A stretch of 64,000 nucleotides of DNA from Emiliania huxleyi CCMP1516 (GCF_000372725.1 NW_005199601.1:683868-747867), one strand, 5' to 3'; counted from the stretch's first letter, positions 41,373-52,607 are shown. The notes: generated by a model not told the origin, from the sequence alone. Made by a program: numbers and translations.

Positions 41373-42828
41373 CTATGCTCTGCCGTAGGCATGAACGCCG
41401 ATGACGACGCGGTTGTCAGGGACCGGGAGCGACGGATAGTACAGGTAGGCGCCGGAGCCACTCATGCCTGAGCAAGATCAGGTCGGGTAAGCTTCTCCAC
41501 ACATTGCGGGCTCATGGGCTAGCGCTCCACCACCGCCGATGGTGTCGCATTTGTAGTAGTAGCGCTCGTTGTTTGTGCAGGACGACTCGATTGGGCAGCC
41601 CATCGTCTTTATGTGGTCGGAGCAGTCGCCGCCCGCTGGGCAGTCGCCGCCGTACCCCGCCACGTTGAGGATGGTGCCTGCCGGGTATGGGACTGAGTCT
41701 GTGCGGATGCCCTTCCAGCCGCTGGTATAGCCGACGGGGGCCGTGAGGGTGATCCAGGCGACGTCCCAGTCCGAGTCCCAGTCGCGCGTCCACTTGACAA
41801 AGGTGGTCATCTTGCGCCACGTCGCGAGGATGCCTCCGTTGCTCACGCAGTTCTCCTCGGTCGGGTCTGCCGCTGTCGGTGTCGTCCGTTGCGCGTCGCG
41901 CACGCAAATCTGCATCGTAGGAGGCTGTCGTCAGATTCTAGTTGGGCAGGAATGGGGGGAGAGAAAGAGTGAATATCCAACCTGCGGCTGGGTGAGCCAG
42001 TTGGTGCCGTCAGCCCAGTCAGCCGAGCCGCCGGCGGCGACGCAGTGGGCGGCGGTGAGGAGGACGGTCGGCGAGATCATGGTGCCCGAGCACCATGGAC
42101 TGACGCGGTTGCCGGTCGAGACGAGGGTCGACCAGCCCCAGTAGAGGTTGTTGGGATAGAGGACCTCACTGCGGTCGTCATTGGGGGTGTACGGGGCGCC
42201 CGAAGGGTAGATCGAGAGGCGGCGCTTGTTGTCATCGTCCTCAGCAAGGCGGCGCCCCTTGTAGGAGGGGACGGGCGCGCGTGACTCCAGGTCCAGCGCC
42301 TGCTCGAAGCCCCGGTCGATGACGAGGACGGTGCGGACGTCCGCGCCCTTGCCCACCGGAACCGCCTCGAACGTGGCGAAGGGGTCGTTGCGGAGCGCGT
42401 CGCTCATTAGCATGTACGCAGCATCGTCCGGTGCAGCAGGGTCGAGCGGTGGCATGGTCGGGTTGTACTCAGGGCTCGGTGGGCGGCCTTGTCCACCGTC
42501 CATCTTGTCGAGCCACGACCGGCGGCGGTGTGGCAAACTCCTGCCTCGAAAGGCACTCGATCGTGGCTGCCCACGACCCCTTGCCCCCCTTCTCTGCGAT
42601 CAACTCGCGCATCGTCGCCAGCGGGAGGGTGCCGAACATTCCCACCTGAACGATGCCGTGCTCGGTCACAAGCTCCGAGGTGACGTCGTCCCACACCTGG
42701 TCGTGTTTGCCATCAAACTCCGTTTTCACGTAGGCGAAGAAGTCCTTTGTCCTTGTGTCCGTCTGAACTTCGCCCTGATGGGACGGGACCGTGGGGAGCG
42801 GCGGGGACAGGGCGTAAATCTCGCGCAT
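41373..42828 (-). CDS. Trypsin-like serine protease
   Basis: The catalytic triad is spread over three exons. The first exon region ends at 41982 and holds SGTMISPTVLLTAAHC (His). Exon 41924-41534 holds DWDVAWITL (Asp) and cysteine-rich CPAGGDCSDH / KCDTIGG. After a GT-AG intron (41468-41533), exon 41467-41373 holds MSGSGAYLY (Ser), then VIGVHAYGRA and the stop. Intron 41925-41981 is also GT-AG. The order resembles glutamyl-endopeptidase-like trypsin-fold enzymes. The upstream part (MREIYALSPPL from ATG 42828, and NPTMPPLDPAAPDD) would be a propeptide, but a frame change near 42500 needs an intron or a sequence error. No clear signal peptide is seen. The next gene starts 124 bp away on the plus strand. 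Confidence 0.8.
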
Positions 42829-42952
42829 CGTGTCGGGGGAGCAAGGAGGTATTGCGGCGGTCACCAAACCCGATCTCGTAACGACCCTACGAGCCCAGTG
42901 AGCTCGCCTTCCTACCCCCCAGCCGCCCTGCTGGCGCTGGCGGCTGCAAGTC

Positions 42953-43456
42953 ATGCCCCGCGGCAGCGTCTGTCCCGCCTGTGGTCAATCCTTATACTGC
43001 AGTGTCAGAGATCACTACGCTTCGCACCCGCAGTGCGCAGAGGCTGCGAGGCGTGTGCCGGCGCCGCGCTCGATTCCAGCTTTGTTCAGTGTGGGAGCCC
43101 TTGAGGAGCGGGTGTCACGCGATTTGCTTGACTTGCGCTTCGAGCACGGTCTGTTGGACAGCGATATCGACCGTATTAAGCGCTGCGTGCTCAGGTGGTT
43201 CGAGCTCGCTGCCGACGTCTCAGCGTACAACGTCGCCGCTGCCCTGAGCCAGCCATTCGAAAGCGTGAGGCTTCTGCTGCATACCGAGATCTTTACTGGC
43301 ATGGAGAGCCAAAAGAGCGAGATGTCGTTGGCACGCAAAAACGTTCCGTACCTCAACCCGCGCGTCATCTACCCGGGCACCGAGAGGGAGCCTATCGTTT
43401 CCTTTAGCATGGCGGAGCTTCTGGCGCGCAAGCTTCATGTTGAAGAAGGGGTCTGA
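42953..43456 (+). CDS. Hypothetical protein with N-terminal zinc finger
   Basis: A 167-residue ORF starting at ATG 42953 with CPACGQSLYCSVRDHYASH and PQC, a C2H2/C2HC-like finger. The rest (LFSVGALEERVSRDLLDLR, RIKRCVLRWFELAADVSAYN) is helical; it ends FSMAELLARKLHVEEGV. Not recognised. It ends within a few bases of a dispersed-repeat copy (43462-43602), so its original 3' end may have been cut off by that insertion, and it may be the first part of a larger gene or transposon protein. Confidence 0.55.
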   Translation: MPRGSVCPACGQSLYCSVRDHYASHPQCAEAARRVPAPRSIPALFSVGALEERVSRDLLDLRFEHGLLDSDIDRIKRCVLRWFELAADVSAYNVAAALSQPFESVRLLLHTEIFTGMESQKSEMSLARKNVPYLNPRVIYPGTEREPIVSFSMAELLARKLHVEEGV

Positions 43457-43461
43457 ATACG

Positions 43462-43602
43462 GTGAGTGAGTATTCTTATACGAAACCACGACGACACACA
43501 CCAGTCGACTCGCATCGGTTGCCTCCATGAACGGCGGAGCTATTCTCGCGTCCACACCACACCTGGCTCCAACGTGGACACGCCCATAGCTGGGGACACT
43601 AC
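43462..43602 (-). mobile_element. Dispersed retro-type repeat, copy C (3' end only, inverted)
   Basis: Inverse complement of the last ~140 bases of copies A and B, including the terminal TATCAAGAATA-type end (here TATAAGAATA) and a short (CTCA)n tail. This fits a 5'-truncated insertion. Confidence 0.75.
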
Positions 43603-43797
43603 ACACACACACACCCAGGTTCAAGTCTGATGTCTTAAACCCGATGGATCGATCTCTTCTCATCGGATGCCGAGGAATGAAGGCATTTAATTCACAGTGA
43701 GGAGCTTGGGTTTTTATAATCACAGTGACGGGGGGGCCTTTCCGACAAAGCCCGTTGGCCCCCCCCCGGGGGGGGCAAGCAGTCCGCGGTTTGCAAG

Positions 43798-44553
43798 ATG
43801 GTGCGCGCTACAGGCGTGGCCAAGTTCTCGCTACGGCTCGTCGACGCGGCCACGGGTGAGCCGCTCAAGGAGTACACCGACTCCCAAGGGCGCGAGTGGG
43901 TGGCGGGCGAGGACGATCAAGAGTTCTTCGTCGAGCTGGCCAACGAAGCGGGAGCAGGTCGCGTCAAGGCCTTTGTGACGGTGGATGGCTCCAGCATCGG
44001 GTACAACTGGCAGATTGTGGGCGAGGCGGCGAGTTCCAGCCAGCTGGGACCGCTCAAGACCGGGCAGCAGACAGCGGCCGGCGCGACAGTGGTGGCGCAT
44101 GCCTTCAAGTTCAAGCAGGCGGACGAGACGGGCGACGATGGCGAGGCCTCCGAAGGCGCGCCACCGCCGTATGGCCGCGTGGAGGTCTCGTGGAAGCGCG
44201 CGACAAGCGACGTGCCCACGCCCACCCAAGGCTTTCAGACGGCGGCCTGGGCGGGCAAGGGAGTGTCAACGTCGTCCAAGAAGGAGGGTATGGGCGCGCT
44301 CAAGAGCAGCACCGGCGCCGCCCCAACTTCGCTTGCCTGGTCCAGCCAGTCTTGGACCGTGCACGATGAGGTCGCCAGCGCCACGATCCTCTACTCTTCT
44401 CAGTTTGGCCTTGCCGTGCGCGGGATGAGGCCCGACGCTCGACCTGTGGCCGGCACGTCGGCCGACGCCGACGACGAGCCGCTGCAGGGGCCGGCGCGAC
44501 GCCGCCGACGCACCGAGGGGCGAGACGAGTCGTCGGCAATCGTGCTCGAGTGA
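43798..44553 (+). CDS. Hypothetical single-exon protein
   Basis: A 251-residue protein starting MVRATGVAKFSLRLVD. Residues ~15-110 look like a small beta domain (EYTDSQGREWVAGED, FFVELANE, VKAFVTVDGSSIGYNW), faintly like uncharacterised fungal/algal proteins in which a variant residue set follows a VDG..VG motif. Later parts include VEVSWKRATSD and SWTVHDEVASATILYSSQFG, with a basic patch (PARRRRRTEGR) near the end. Codon use is consistent throughout and there are no introns. Function unknown. Confidence 0.75.
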   Translation: MVRATGVAKFSLRLVDAATGEPLKEYTDSQGREWVAGEDDQEFFVELANEAGAGRVKAFVTVDGSSIGYNWQIVGEAASSSQLGPLKTGQQTAAGATVVAHAFKFKQADETGDDGEASEGAPPPYGRVEVSWKRATSDVPTPTQGFQTAAWAGKGVSTSSKKEGMGALKSSTGAAPTSLAWSSQSWTVHDEVASATILYSSQFGLAVRGMRPDARPVAGTSADADDEPLQGPARRRRRTEGRDESSAIVLE

Positions 44554-44848
44554 GGACGAACCCTCGCCGCACCCGCGGAGACAGACGACAGAGCGTGGCG
44601 GGCAGCAACAGAGGGAACACAGACACGAGTCCAGGGGCCAGAGTGCGGGCAGAGCGCGGGCAGCTCTAGTCCCACGGTTACAGTACGTAGTACATGCGGG
44701 TGAGCGACCCCCGCCGGCCGGTAGTGGTTTCGGTTGGCGCGGTCCGGGCTGAACAGAAAAAGTTTCTGCAGAAGTTTGTACGCACGTTCCGCGTAGAGGG
44801 GGGGGGGGGGGGAATTCGCCCCGTTTTGGTAACGAGGCGACTAAAGTA
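44554..44848. other. Non-coding stretch
   Basis: 3' flank of the preceding gene up to the segmental duplication; contains a G run. Nothing recognised. Confidence 0.4.
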
Positions 44849-45339
44849 CGCGGCCCGGCGGTCGATCTGCGCCTTCTCAGCGGTGGAGGGGATGTGGGCG
44901 GTACGTGCGGATCGCGTGGTGCTGCGATGGTTTGACGAGTGCGACTCCCAGCGTCGACTTTGCGACCCCACGGAGCCTCTGCTGCTCCGGCGTCCGGGGC
45001 CATCTGGGGGTCTGCAGACCACCCGGCCGAACTTCATCGTGGCGGTGCTCCTCAAATACCGCTCAAACGCCCACGATGTTGTGGAGGGGACATATGCTGA
45101 TGATCCTGGCCCGATTGGTTCGCTCAGAAAGCTTCTGGGCGGTCGTTCTAGGTTCGCTCCCCGCACACCGGCCCCGGAATAAGATACATTCATAGAAGCG
45201 CCGGCCAGCGAAGATCGGCGCGTCGGCTGCCGCGTCGGCGCGCGAGACGCAGAAGGGCGGAAGCAGCAATCCGCGTCGCAGCAGGCGCAGCAGCACTTGT
45301 CGCAGCCGGAGCCAGTGAGAGGGACGAACGGCCTTCTGT

Positions 45340-45635
45340 CCATAGCCCAACGCCATGACAAACCCGGAGAGGAGGTAGACGAGTCCCATGGAGGAGCCGG
45401 CCTGCAGATCGGAGAATCGCCCGGCGAGCCCAGTGAAGGACACGTAGTGCCCTATCGCGACGTGCATCGCCGCAAGACCTCGAAGCCCGTCTAGCGAGCG
45501 CGTGCCCAGCCGAGTGCGGGCGTCCTTCTCCAAAGGCTGACACGCGACGACCACAGGAACGGCGAGGAGCGCGAGGAGGGAGAAGCCAAGGATCAGATAG
45601 AGCAGTCGGTAGATGAAGGTCGTCGACACAATCAT
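45340..45635 (-). pseudogene. Acyltransferase-3 family fragment (first exon)
   Basis: From ATG 45635 the frame reads a membrane helix (LLYLILGFSLLALLAVPVVV), then SLDGLRGLAAMHVAIGHYVS and LVYLLSGFVMALGYGQ. This is the N-terminal signature of membrane O-acyltransferases of the OafA/NRF-6 type. Nothing resembling the remaining ~300 residues follows: the sequence runs into the duplicated block 44849-45187. A broken gene or isolated first exon. Confidence 0.65.
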
Positions 45636-45913
45636 ACTCAGTAGGTCACGCCCAGGAACGTCACGGGATCTCCAACATTTCGAGGTGCGCCGCGGGAGAA
45701 GCCGCACTGCTCTCCGAGTCCCGGGACTGCGAAGCAGTCCGTCCCCTGCGCACCGTCCGTCCAGACGCCGTTCGGGCTCGTGCACCTATTAGGCGTGAGA
45801 GATTAGCGAAAATTCTGCGGGAATCGTGGGCAAGTGCGTCTGTTCACAGCTGGGGTGCAAGTCGTTGATGGCGGCTCGCGTTGAGAAGCCGTCCAAATCA
45901 GTATGCTCGCAAA

Positions 45914-47107
45914 ATGCCTCTTCGCATGTTGAGGTACTTCTTCGGCGGGCCGGAGAAGCCACCTCCTCCGCCTATTGACCCAAAGCCTTGGGACGGCTTC
46001 CACCAACTCGTCGAGGTGCCAGACGGCACGACACAAATTCCCCGCAACGCCTTTCACGCCAAGTCGTGCCTGCAACGAGTCACACTCCCGAACTCGCTCG
46101 TCTATGTTAGTAAAGGCAGCTTCATGAACTGCAGCGGGCTCCTGTCGATTGTCATCCCTGACGGCTGCTCTGTCGAGCAGCACGCCTTCCAGAATTGCGG
46201 CGTCAGGTCTGTACTCCTTCCCGCCGGCCTCAAGGAGATCAGACAAGGCACGTTCGTCGGATGTAAGAGACTCCGGGACATCAACATTCCCGCCAGTGTG
46301 GAGCGCATCCACCGGACCGCCTTCCTCTGGTGCGCGCGCGTGTCTCTCCTCCATATGACACGTCTGTCTCTCCTCCTCAATACCAACGCACTCGACTCCA
46401 GGTGCCACGACCTGAACCACATCCGCCTTCCCGACGGCCTCATCAGCATCGGAAGATCGGCCTTCTCCCACAACAGCTCCCTCGCGTCCATCACCTTCCC
46501 CGCCAGCCTCACGCTGATCGAGCACAGCGCCTTCTCGAGCTGCAGCGCCCTCAAGCAGGTCGTCGTCCCGACCACCACAGAGATTGCGGACCGCGCCTTC
46601 CATCCGTGCACCAGGATCGTCCGCCTCCCACCCGCACGGATGCGCGCGCGGCAGAACTGGCACGCGGCGGTCGACGCGGCGCTCGCCTACAAGCGCTGCC
46701 GCCCTCAGCTCTACGGCTGGCTCGAGCGGGCGCAGAACCGGCTCGGGTCCTATGGCCCCGACGGCGCGGCGCGCAAGCGCGACCGCGAGGAGTTTGAGCG
46801 CGACCGGCTGCTCTCCCCGTTCGTCACGCGGGCAAGCTCGAGTGAGGAGCATGCTGGCCAAGGGTCGCTAATACGAGCTGCAAGTGCCTCTTCAAGTGGC
46901 CTCGTTCCTCGGCCCTCGGTCCGCTTCGCCGCCGGACTCGACGTCGTCGTACGAAACGAGCTACGCGGGGGGGCCGCAGACTCACTTGGAGTGGAGCCTC
47001 TACGACGAGAGCGCCGCCCCTCTCGGACAGTTCACCCTCGCCTGCGCGCCTTTGGGGTGGGTGGGTCATTAGGAATGGTCTGTCGGGGCGCGGGAGGGGG
47101 GATTTGA
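45914..47107 (+). CDS. BspA-type leucine-rich-repeat protein, copy A
   Basis: About 375 residues in two exons. Exon 45914-46335 starts MPLRMLRYFFGG and carries LRR_5 repeats of the form CLQRVTLPNSLVYV..GSFMNC. A GC-AG intron 46336-46401 restores LWCACHDLNHIRLPDGLISI. More repeats follow (SLASITFPASLTLIEHSAFS), then a basic helical part (RQNWHAAVDAALAYKRCRPQ). The intron length is divisible by three and stop-free, so a naive reading passes through it; the irregular residues there and copy B's extra intronic base show it is an intron. LRR_5 proteins usually bind ligands or surfaces; location unknown. The C-terminal ~60 residues are doubtful because the frame reading SYAGGPQTHLEWSLYDESA (stop 47072) looks more protein-like, suggesting one more splice. 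Confidence 0.8.
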   Translation: MPLRMLRYFFGGPEKPPPPPIDPKPWDGFHQLVEVPDGTTQIPRNAFHAKSCLQRVTLPNSLVYVSKGSFMNCSGLLSIVIPDGCSVEQHAFQNCGVRSVLLPAGLKEIRQGTFVGCKRLRDINIPASVERIHRTAFLWCARVSLLHMTRLSLLLNTNALDSRCHDLNHIRLPDGLISIGRSAFSHNSSLASITFPASLTLIEHSAFSSCSALKQVVVPTTTEIADRAFHPCTRIVRLPPARMRARQNWHAAVDAALAYKRCRPQLYGWLERAQNRLGSYGPDGAARKRDREEFERDRLLSPFVTRASSSEEHAGQGSLIRAASASSSGLVPRPSVRFAAGLDVVVRNELRGGAADSLGVEPLRRERRPSRTVHPRLRAFGVGGSLGMVCRGAGGGI

Positions 47108-47424
47108 CGTGGTGACGCCGTCGCTAAGTTGGAGTGCATGTCTGGTGTTTACTAGCTCCGAGTAGAGGGGGCGTTCTGCTGCTAGGGGAAACCCGGAGCG
47201 CGGTACTAGCCCCTGACTCTGTCTCTGAGCCGCTGCGCAGTCGGCCCCTAGTTTGTTTTGTGTTTATAGCCAAACTGTTAGCCGTCAGCGTCACCCATGT
47301 TTGCCCTCGGCCTCGCCCCTCCTGGTCCTGCCTCCTCTCCGCTCTCGCCACTCGCGTCTCGGGCGGGCTGAGCTTCTCTCTCTCAGGCCTCACTTTTTCG
47401 TCGCTATCACTCCCTCACGGTCTC

Positions 47425-47660
47425 AGCCCTACACCTGGCCGCATTCTATATTCCTCGCTTTCGCAGCCCGCGCATCGCGCACATGCCGCGGCATGGTCCA
47501 GGTGGAGTAAAGCCGTAGTTGCAAGTTGGCCGCCCCGGTTGGCCCACGCCACCCACCAGCCTGCCTCCCCACACATCCCACACAACGCCCCCCCCCCCCC
47601 CCCTACATACGTATTCACTTCCTACATACGTATTTTACTTTCTGAAACTCAGTAAGTTTC
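47425..47660. repeat. Repeat pair member 1
   Basis: Shares CAGCCCTACACCTGGCCGCA, TTCCTCGCTTTCGCAGCCCG, CACATGCCGCGGCATGGTCC and TACTTTCTGAAACTCAGTAA with 53625-53855. It carries a long C run. No coding function. Confidence 0.75.
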
Positions 47661-48600
47661 TTGTAAGCATCTTTAAATTCTTGTAAGCCTCGTTGCTAGC
47701 GGGGCGCAAGACTCTTCCTCCTGCCTTCGGGCCCTCTCGCCTTCGGGCACCACGCACTCTCACACGCCAATACACGCGCGGCCGGCGCCCCTCATGCCCT
47801 TCCCCACGCACACCGCGTGAAAACTGCGCGTACGTCCCCGCGCGCACGCAAACACACGAGCAGCGCTCAGAAGCCTGTGTCATGTGCGTCTGCCCTGTGC
47901 TGGCACCCCATGGCTGCGCCAGCCGCCCGCACCAGCCACGCGCCTCTCGCACCATCAGAGCCAGCCGCACGACCACTCACGCCGCGACGCGCGCGCCGCA
48001 GTGAACCTCACTGACAGTCCACGCCCTTTGCCAGGCGCCTACACACTGTTTCAGGCACCATGCCCTACCAGAGCGCGCCGCGCCCGGCACGACGCAGCTC
48101 CACCGCGCGAGGCGCGCGCGCGGCGGCCGCCGCGCACGCGCCCCGCCATCCGACCAGATCTGCACAGCCTGCCACCAGGCTGAGCAGCAGACCTGCTGGA
48201 CACTCAGCACATACGCACGCTCGCGCCGCCCACTCACTGCACGGCTGACTGCACCCCGCGACAGCTCCGTTCCACCAGGCGAGGCGCGCTGGCTCGCCGC
48301 GCGCGCTCCCGGGCGGTTCGGCCAAGAATGCTTCACCTCCCCACGCCTGTGGCTGTGCAGATAGCTAGCCCATAAAATCTTGTCAAAACAGAACACTCCT
48401 TTGGAGAAAACGAATCCAGGCATAGTGTGTGTAGCACCGCCGCCAACGACTCCCTGCGACGCCACACTGACAGCTAGACGGAACTCACCAGTCCGATAAG
48501 GATCAACTGGAAAGCTGAACCCTGGGCTTAGACAGAACGGGCGTGGCAGGCTCCAGGGGAGGCCACGCCCTACCCGGGGCGCTAAGGAGGGAAATCGAAA
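47661..48600. other. Non-coding stretch
   Basis: GC-rich sequence without a recognisable gene; open frames are arginine/alanine/proline-rich and mutually overlapping. Confidence 0.4.
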
Positions 48601-48639
48601 TGTCACAGCTGGACCTAGTCGGAGGGCTCGGAGGGGTTG

Positions 48640-48748
48640 GAGGCGAGCTTGCGAGCCGGGGTCGGGGAACTCGGAGGGCTCGGAGGGCTCGGAGGGGTCG
48701 GAGGGCTCGGAGGGCTCGGAGGGCTCGGAGGGCTCGGAGGGGTCGGAG
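48640..48748. repeat. 9 bp repeat GGAGGGCTC up to assembly gap
   Basis: About nine copies with GGAGGGGTC variants; runs into the N gap. Related GGTGGAGGG repeats lie at 49008-49092 on the other side. Confidence 0.9.
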
Positions 48749-48848
48749 NNNNNNNNNNNNNNNNNNNNNNNNNNNNNNNNNNNNNNNNNNNNNNNNNNNN
48801 NNNNNNNNNNNNNNNNNNNNNNNNNNNNNNNNNNNNNNNNNNNNNNNN
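48749..48848. other. Assembly gap (N)
   Basis: Exactly 100 unknown bases, the usual placeholder for a gap of unknown size; probably more of the surrounding repeat. Confidence 1.
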
Positions 48849-49092
48849 CCCTCCCGCCACGAAGATCCTCCCTTGTCCGACCGTCCCTTCCGAGCCCACC
48901 CGGCGTCCGAGGAGGGGGTTAGCCCTGTGGAGCCCTCCCGACGCCGATCCGACGGGGACCCCTCCAGCCCTGTGCGCTGTGGGCTGGCGAGCCCTCTCCG
49001 GTCGGAGGGGTGGAAGTGGGAGGGCTCGAAGACTGACCTCTCTCGGTCCGGGAGGGTGGAGGGGTGGAAGGTGGAGGGGTGGAGGGGTGGTT

Positions 49093-50427
49093 GAGCCCTC
49101 TTATGATGTATCTTATTCGGACCCCCCCCTTGGCGGCTTGTGATTTTCGTGCGAAGACAGCGAGATCTCGGCCCGCGTCCTCCGCTCGCGCCGGCCGCCC
49201 ATGCGCTCGCGGGGCTCCCCGACGGCGCTGGCCTCTTGCCGATGGACCCAGCCGAGGTGCCCGACCAGTCGGAGTGGCGCTGACGCGCCGCGCGCGACCA
49301 CCAGCCAGCTCTTCAGCGCGGTCGAGGACGGTGCGTCGAAAGAGTAGACACTCCAAACAGTTGCCGAGTTTTTTCCCTCTTTTTGAGCGCCGCTGCTGCA
49401 CACCCAGCCCACCAGTGATACTAGAAGCACCAGATTCACCCCGTCGCGAGCTTGACCGCGACCCCGATGACCGCCCACAGGTGGCTGATCGCGGCCGCCG
49501 CCCACGCTGCTTTTCGGCGCCTGGCTCTCAGAGGGCCCCTGCGGCTCTCGCTCGTCGCGCGACCGCCGCCGACATCATGTGCTTGGTCGTCCCCGCCGGC
49601 ACGGAGCTGCGCCACGTCGAATTGTTCGGCGGCTCGACCGCCGGCGCGCCCACCCTCGCCTCCTGCGCGCCTCACACCCAGAATTCTCCTCGCGCGCGGC
49701 CGACAAAGTAGGCACACGACCACCTCCCTCCCACTCACCCCCCCCACGATGCACAGCCCGTCCACTCTCGCCGGCAAGGCGCACGGAACGCCCAATTTGG
49801 GCTGGAAATGCCGCCGCCACGGGTTGGTGGCGCCCTCGGCAGCGGGGCAGCGCCACACCGCGCAAACTTGCGCGACAAAAATGCGACCTCTGTCCCTCGT
49901 ATTCACCCCAGATTTTGCCCTATCCAGGCTCACCCGGTACCGCGAGCGGCGAGCCGCGCCAAGTTTGCTCCATTTGCGACAAGTTCATCCCGCCCGAACG
50001 CCGATCTTCGGCCGCCTGGAGGCCCAGGACGGGGCTCGGGACCGGCCAGGTGTGGATTCTCCTCGGCGCTGCGGTGTATCTGCGCGCCCATGGCGCGTTC
50101 AGGGGTGCGCCTGAGGTGTGTAGACTGCGGGGCGCCGCGATAGCGCGGCGCCGACGATTGTGTCAGCTCACTGTCACACCGTCGACACGGTCACAGTGTG
50201 TGTGCAGTGCGTCCACTCCGGCGACCGTGAGGCCGCCGGTGCTCGCCTATACCGGCCAGTGTGGAGCCCTCAGTGTAGTTGCGTGTTGTACTAGTGATGC
50301 TGCACTAGGCGGCCCGTTTTTAGCAAAAACCAGATACCAAATCGCGTGTGGTCGTCGAAAAACCGCATCTTCGCCCGTCTGGGACCTCTTCGTACGGCTC
50401 CAAAAACCGCTCCTTAACGACGGCTAC
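49093..50427. other. Stretch without a supported gene
   Basis: A frame near 49860-50060 reads KCDLCPSYSP and VCSICDKFIPPERRS, two CxxC pairs that could be a zinc-binding piece, but there is no clear start, end or family. The rest shows nothing. Confidence 0.35.
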
Positions 50428-52607
50428 GCGGCCCGGCGGTCGATCTGCGCCTTCTCAGCGGTGGAGGGGATGTGGGCGGTACGTGCGTACCGCGTGGTGT
50501 TGCGACGGTTTGACGATTGCGACTCCCAGCGTCGAGTTTTCGACCCCACGGAGCCTCTGCTGCTCCGGGGGGGGGGGTCTGCAGACCACCCGGCCGAACT
50601 TCAGAGTGGCGGTGCTCCTCAAATACCGCTCAAACGCCCACGATGTTGTGGAGGGGACATATGCTGATGATCCTGGCCCGATTGGTTCGCTCAGAAAGCT
50701 TCTGGGCGGTCGCTAAGGTTCGCTCCCCGCACACGGGCCCCGGAATAAGATACATCATACTCTAGCTCTGTCGATATAGCCCTACCCCTCCCGCCGATTT
50801 AGGGCCTACCCACCCGCTATGCAGTGCGCAAACGCGACGCACTCGTTGCACGACTCGCCTCGGGCATCTGGATCGACTCAATGTCGCAACCGCAAACATC
50901 TGCCTCTGGCTCTGGCTCACAGCATTCATACTCGAAGTAGGTCACGCCCAGGAACGTCACGGGATCTCCAACATTTCGAGGTGCGCCGCGGGAGAAGCCG
51001 CACTGCTCTCCGAGTCCCGGGACTGCGAAGCAGTCCGTCCCCTGCGCACCGTCCGTCCAGACGCCGTTCGGGCTCGTGCACCTATTAGGCGTGAGAGATT
51101 AGCGAAAATTCTGCGGGAATCGTGGGCAAGTGCGTCTGTTCACAGCTGGGGTGCAAGACGTTGATGGCGGCTCGCGTTGAGAAGCCGTCCAAATCAGTAT
51201 GCTCGCAAAATGCCTCTTCGCATGTTGAGGTACTTCTTCGGCGGGCCGGAGAAGCCACCTCCTCCGCCTATTGACCCAAAGCCTTGGGACGGCTTCCACC
51301 AACTCGTCGAGGTGCCAGACGGCACGACACAAATTCCCCGCAACGCCTTTTACGCCAAGTCGTGCCTGCAACGAGTCACACTCCCGAACTCGCTCGTCTA
51401 TGTTAGCCAAGGCAGCTTCATGAACTGCAGCGGGCTCCTGTCGATTGTCATTCCTGCCGGCTGCTCTGTCGAGCAGTACGCCTTCCAGAATTGCGGCGTC
51501 AGGTCCGTACTCCTTCCCGCCGGCCTCAAGGAGATCAGACAAGGCACGTTCGTCGGATGTAAGAGACTCCGGGACATCAACATTCCCGCCAGTGTGGAGC
51601 GCATCCACCGGACCGCCTTCCTCTGGTGCGCGCGCGTGTCTCAAATTCCATATGACACGTCTGTCTCTCCTCCTCAATACCAACGCACTCGACTCCAGGT
51701 GCCACGACCTGAACCACATCCGCCTTCCCGACGGCCTCATCAGCATCGGAAGATCGGCCTTCTCCCACAACAGCTCCCTCGCGTCCATCACCTTCCCCGC
51801 CAGCCTCACGCTGATCGAGCACAGCGCCTTCTCGAGCTGCAGCGCCCTCAAGCAGGTCGTCGTCCCGACCACCACAGAGATTGCGGACCGCGCCTTCCAT
51901 CCGTGCACCAGGATCGTCCGCCTCCCACCCGCACGGATGCGCGCGCGGCAGAACTGGCACGCGGCGGTCGACGCGGCGCTCGCCTACAAGCGCTGCCGCC
52001 CTCAGCTCTACGGCTGGCTCGAGCGGGCGCAGAACCGGCTCGGGTCCTATGGCCCCGACGGCGCGGCGCGCAAGCGCGACCGCGAGGAGTTTGAGCGCGA
52101 CCGGCTGCTCTCCCCGTTCGTCACGCGGGCAAGCTCGAGTGAGGAGCATGCTGGCCAAGGGTCGCTAATACGAGCTGCAAGTGCCTCTTCAAGTGGCCTC
52201 GTTCCTCGGCCCTCGGTCCGCTTCGCCGCCGGACTCGACGTCGTCGTACGAAACGAGCTACGCGGGGGGGCCGCAGACTCACTTGGAGTGGAGCCTCTAC
52301 GACGAGAGCGCCGCCCCTCTCGGACAGTTCACCCTCGCCTGCGCGCCTTTGGGGTGGGTGGGTCATTAGGAATGGTCTGTCGGGGCCATCTAGGGGGGGT
52401 TTGACGTGGTGACGCCGTCGCTAAGTTGGAGTGCATGTCTGGTGTTTACTAGCTCCGAGTAGAGGGGGCGTTCTGCTGCTAGGGGAAACCCGGAGCGCGG
52501 TACTAGCCCCTGACTCTGTCTCTGAGCCGCTGCGCAGTCGGCCTAGTTTGTTTTGTGTTTATTAGCCAAACTGTTAGCCGTCACCCATGTTTGCCCTCGC
52601 CCCTCCG
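50428..52607. repeat. Segmental duplication, copy B
   Basis: Second copy of the blocks at 44849-45187 and 45641-47322, offset about 5.3 kb; lacks the acyltransferase fragment. Confidence 0.9.
51210..52404 (+). CDS. BspA-type leucine-rich-repeat protein, copy B
   Basis: Paralogue of 45914-47107, offset 5,296 bases. Exon 51210-51631 differs at a few residues (FYAKSC for FHAKSC, VSQG for VSKG, PAGCSVEQY for PDGCSVEQH). The GC-AG intron 51632-51698 is one base longer than in copy A, so the second exon lies in a different frame of the genomic sequence but is in frame after splicing (..WCACHDLNHIRLP). Both copies therefore look intact. C-terminal end uncertain as in copy A; a stop occurs at 52404 in the continued frame. 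Confidence 0.8.

Larger units (their letters stand above)
44849..47322. repeat. Segmental duplication, copy A
   Basis: Two blocks (44849-45187 and 45641-47322) recur at 50428-50757 and 50937-52607 in the same order and orientation with few differences. Between the blocks copy A has 450 bases carrying an acyltransferase fragment, where copy B has unrelated 180 bases. The second block carries the LRR gene. Confidence 0.9.

Noticed and set aside
44694-45182. 163-codon open frame in the first duplicated block
   Set aside because: The second copy does not keep the frame (G-run and base changes), and no domain is visible.
45881-46500. Uninterrupted reading of LRR copy A through 46336-46401
   Set aside because: The 66-base segment breaks the LRR pattern and differs in length from copy B; it is better explained as a GC-AG intron.
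51210-52404. LRR copy B as a frameshifted pseudogene
   Set aside because: The extra base is inside the intron, so splicing restores the frame.
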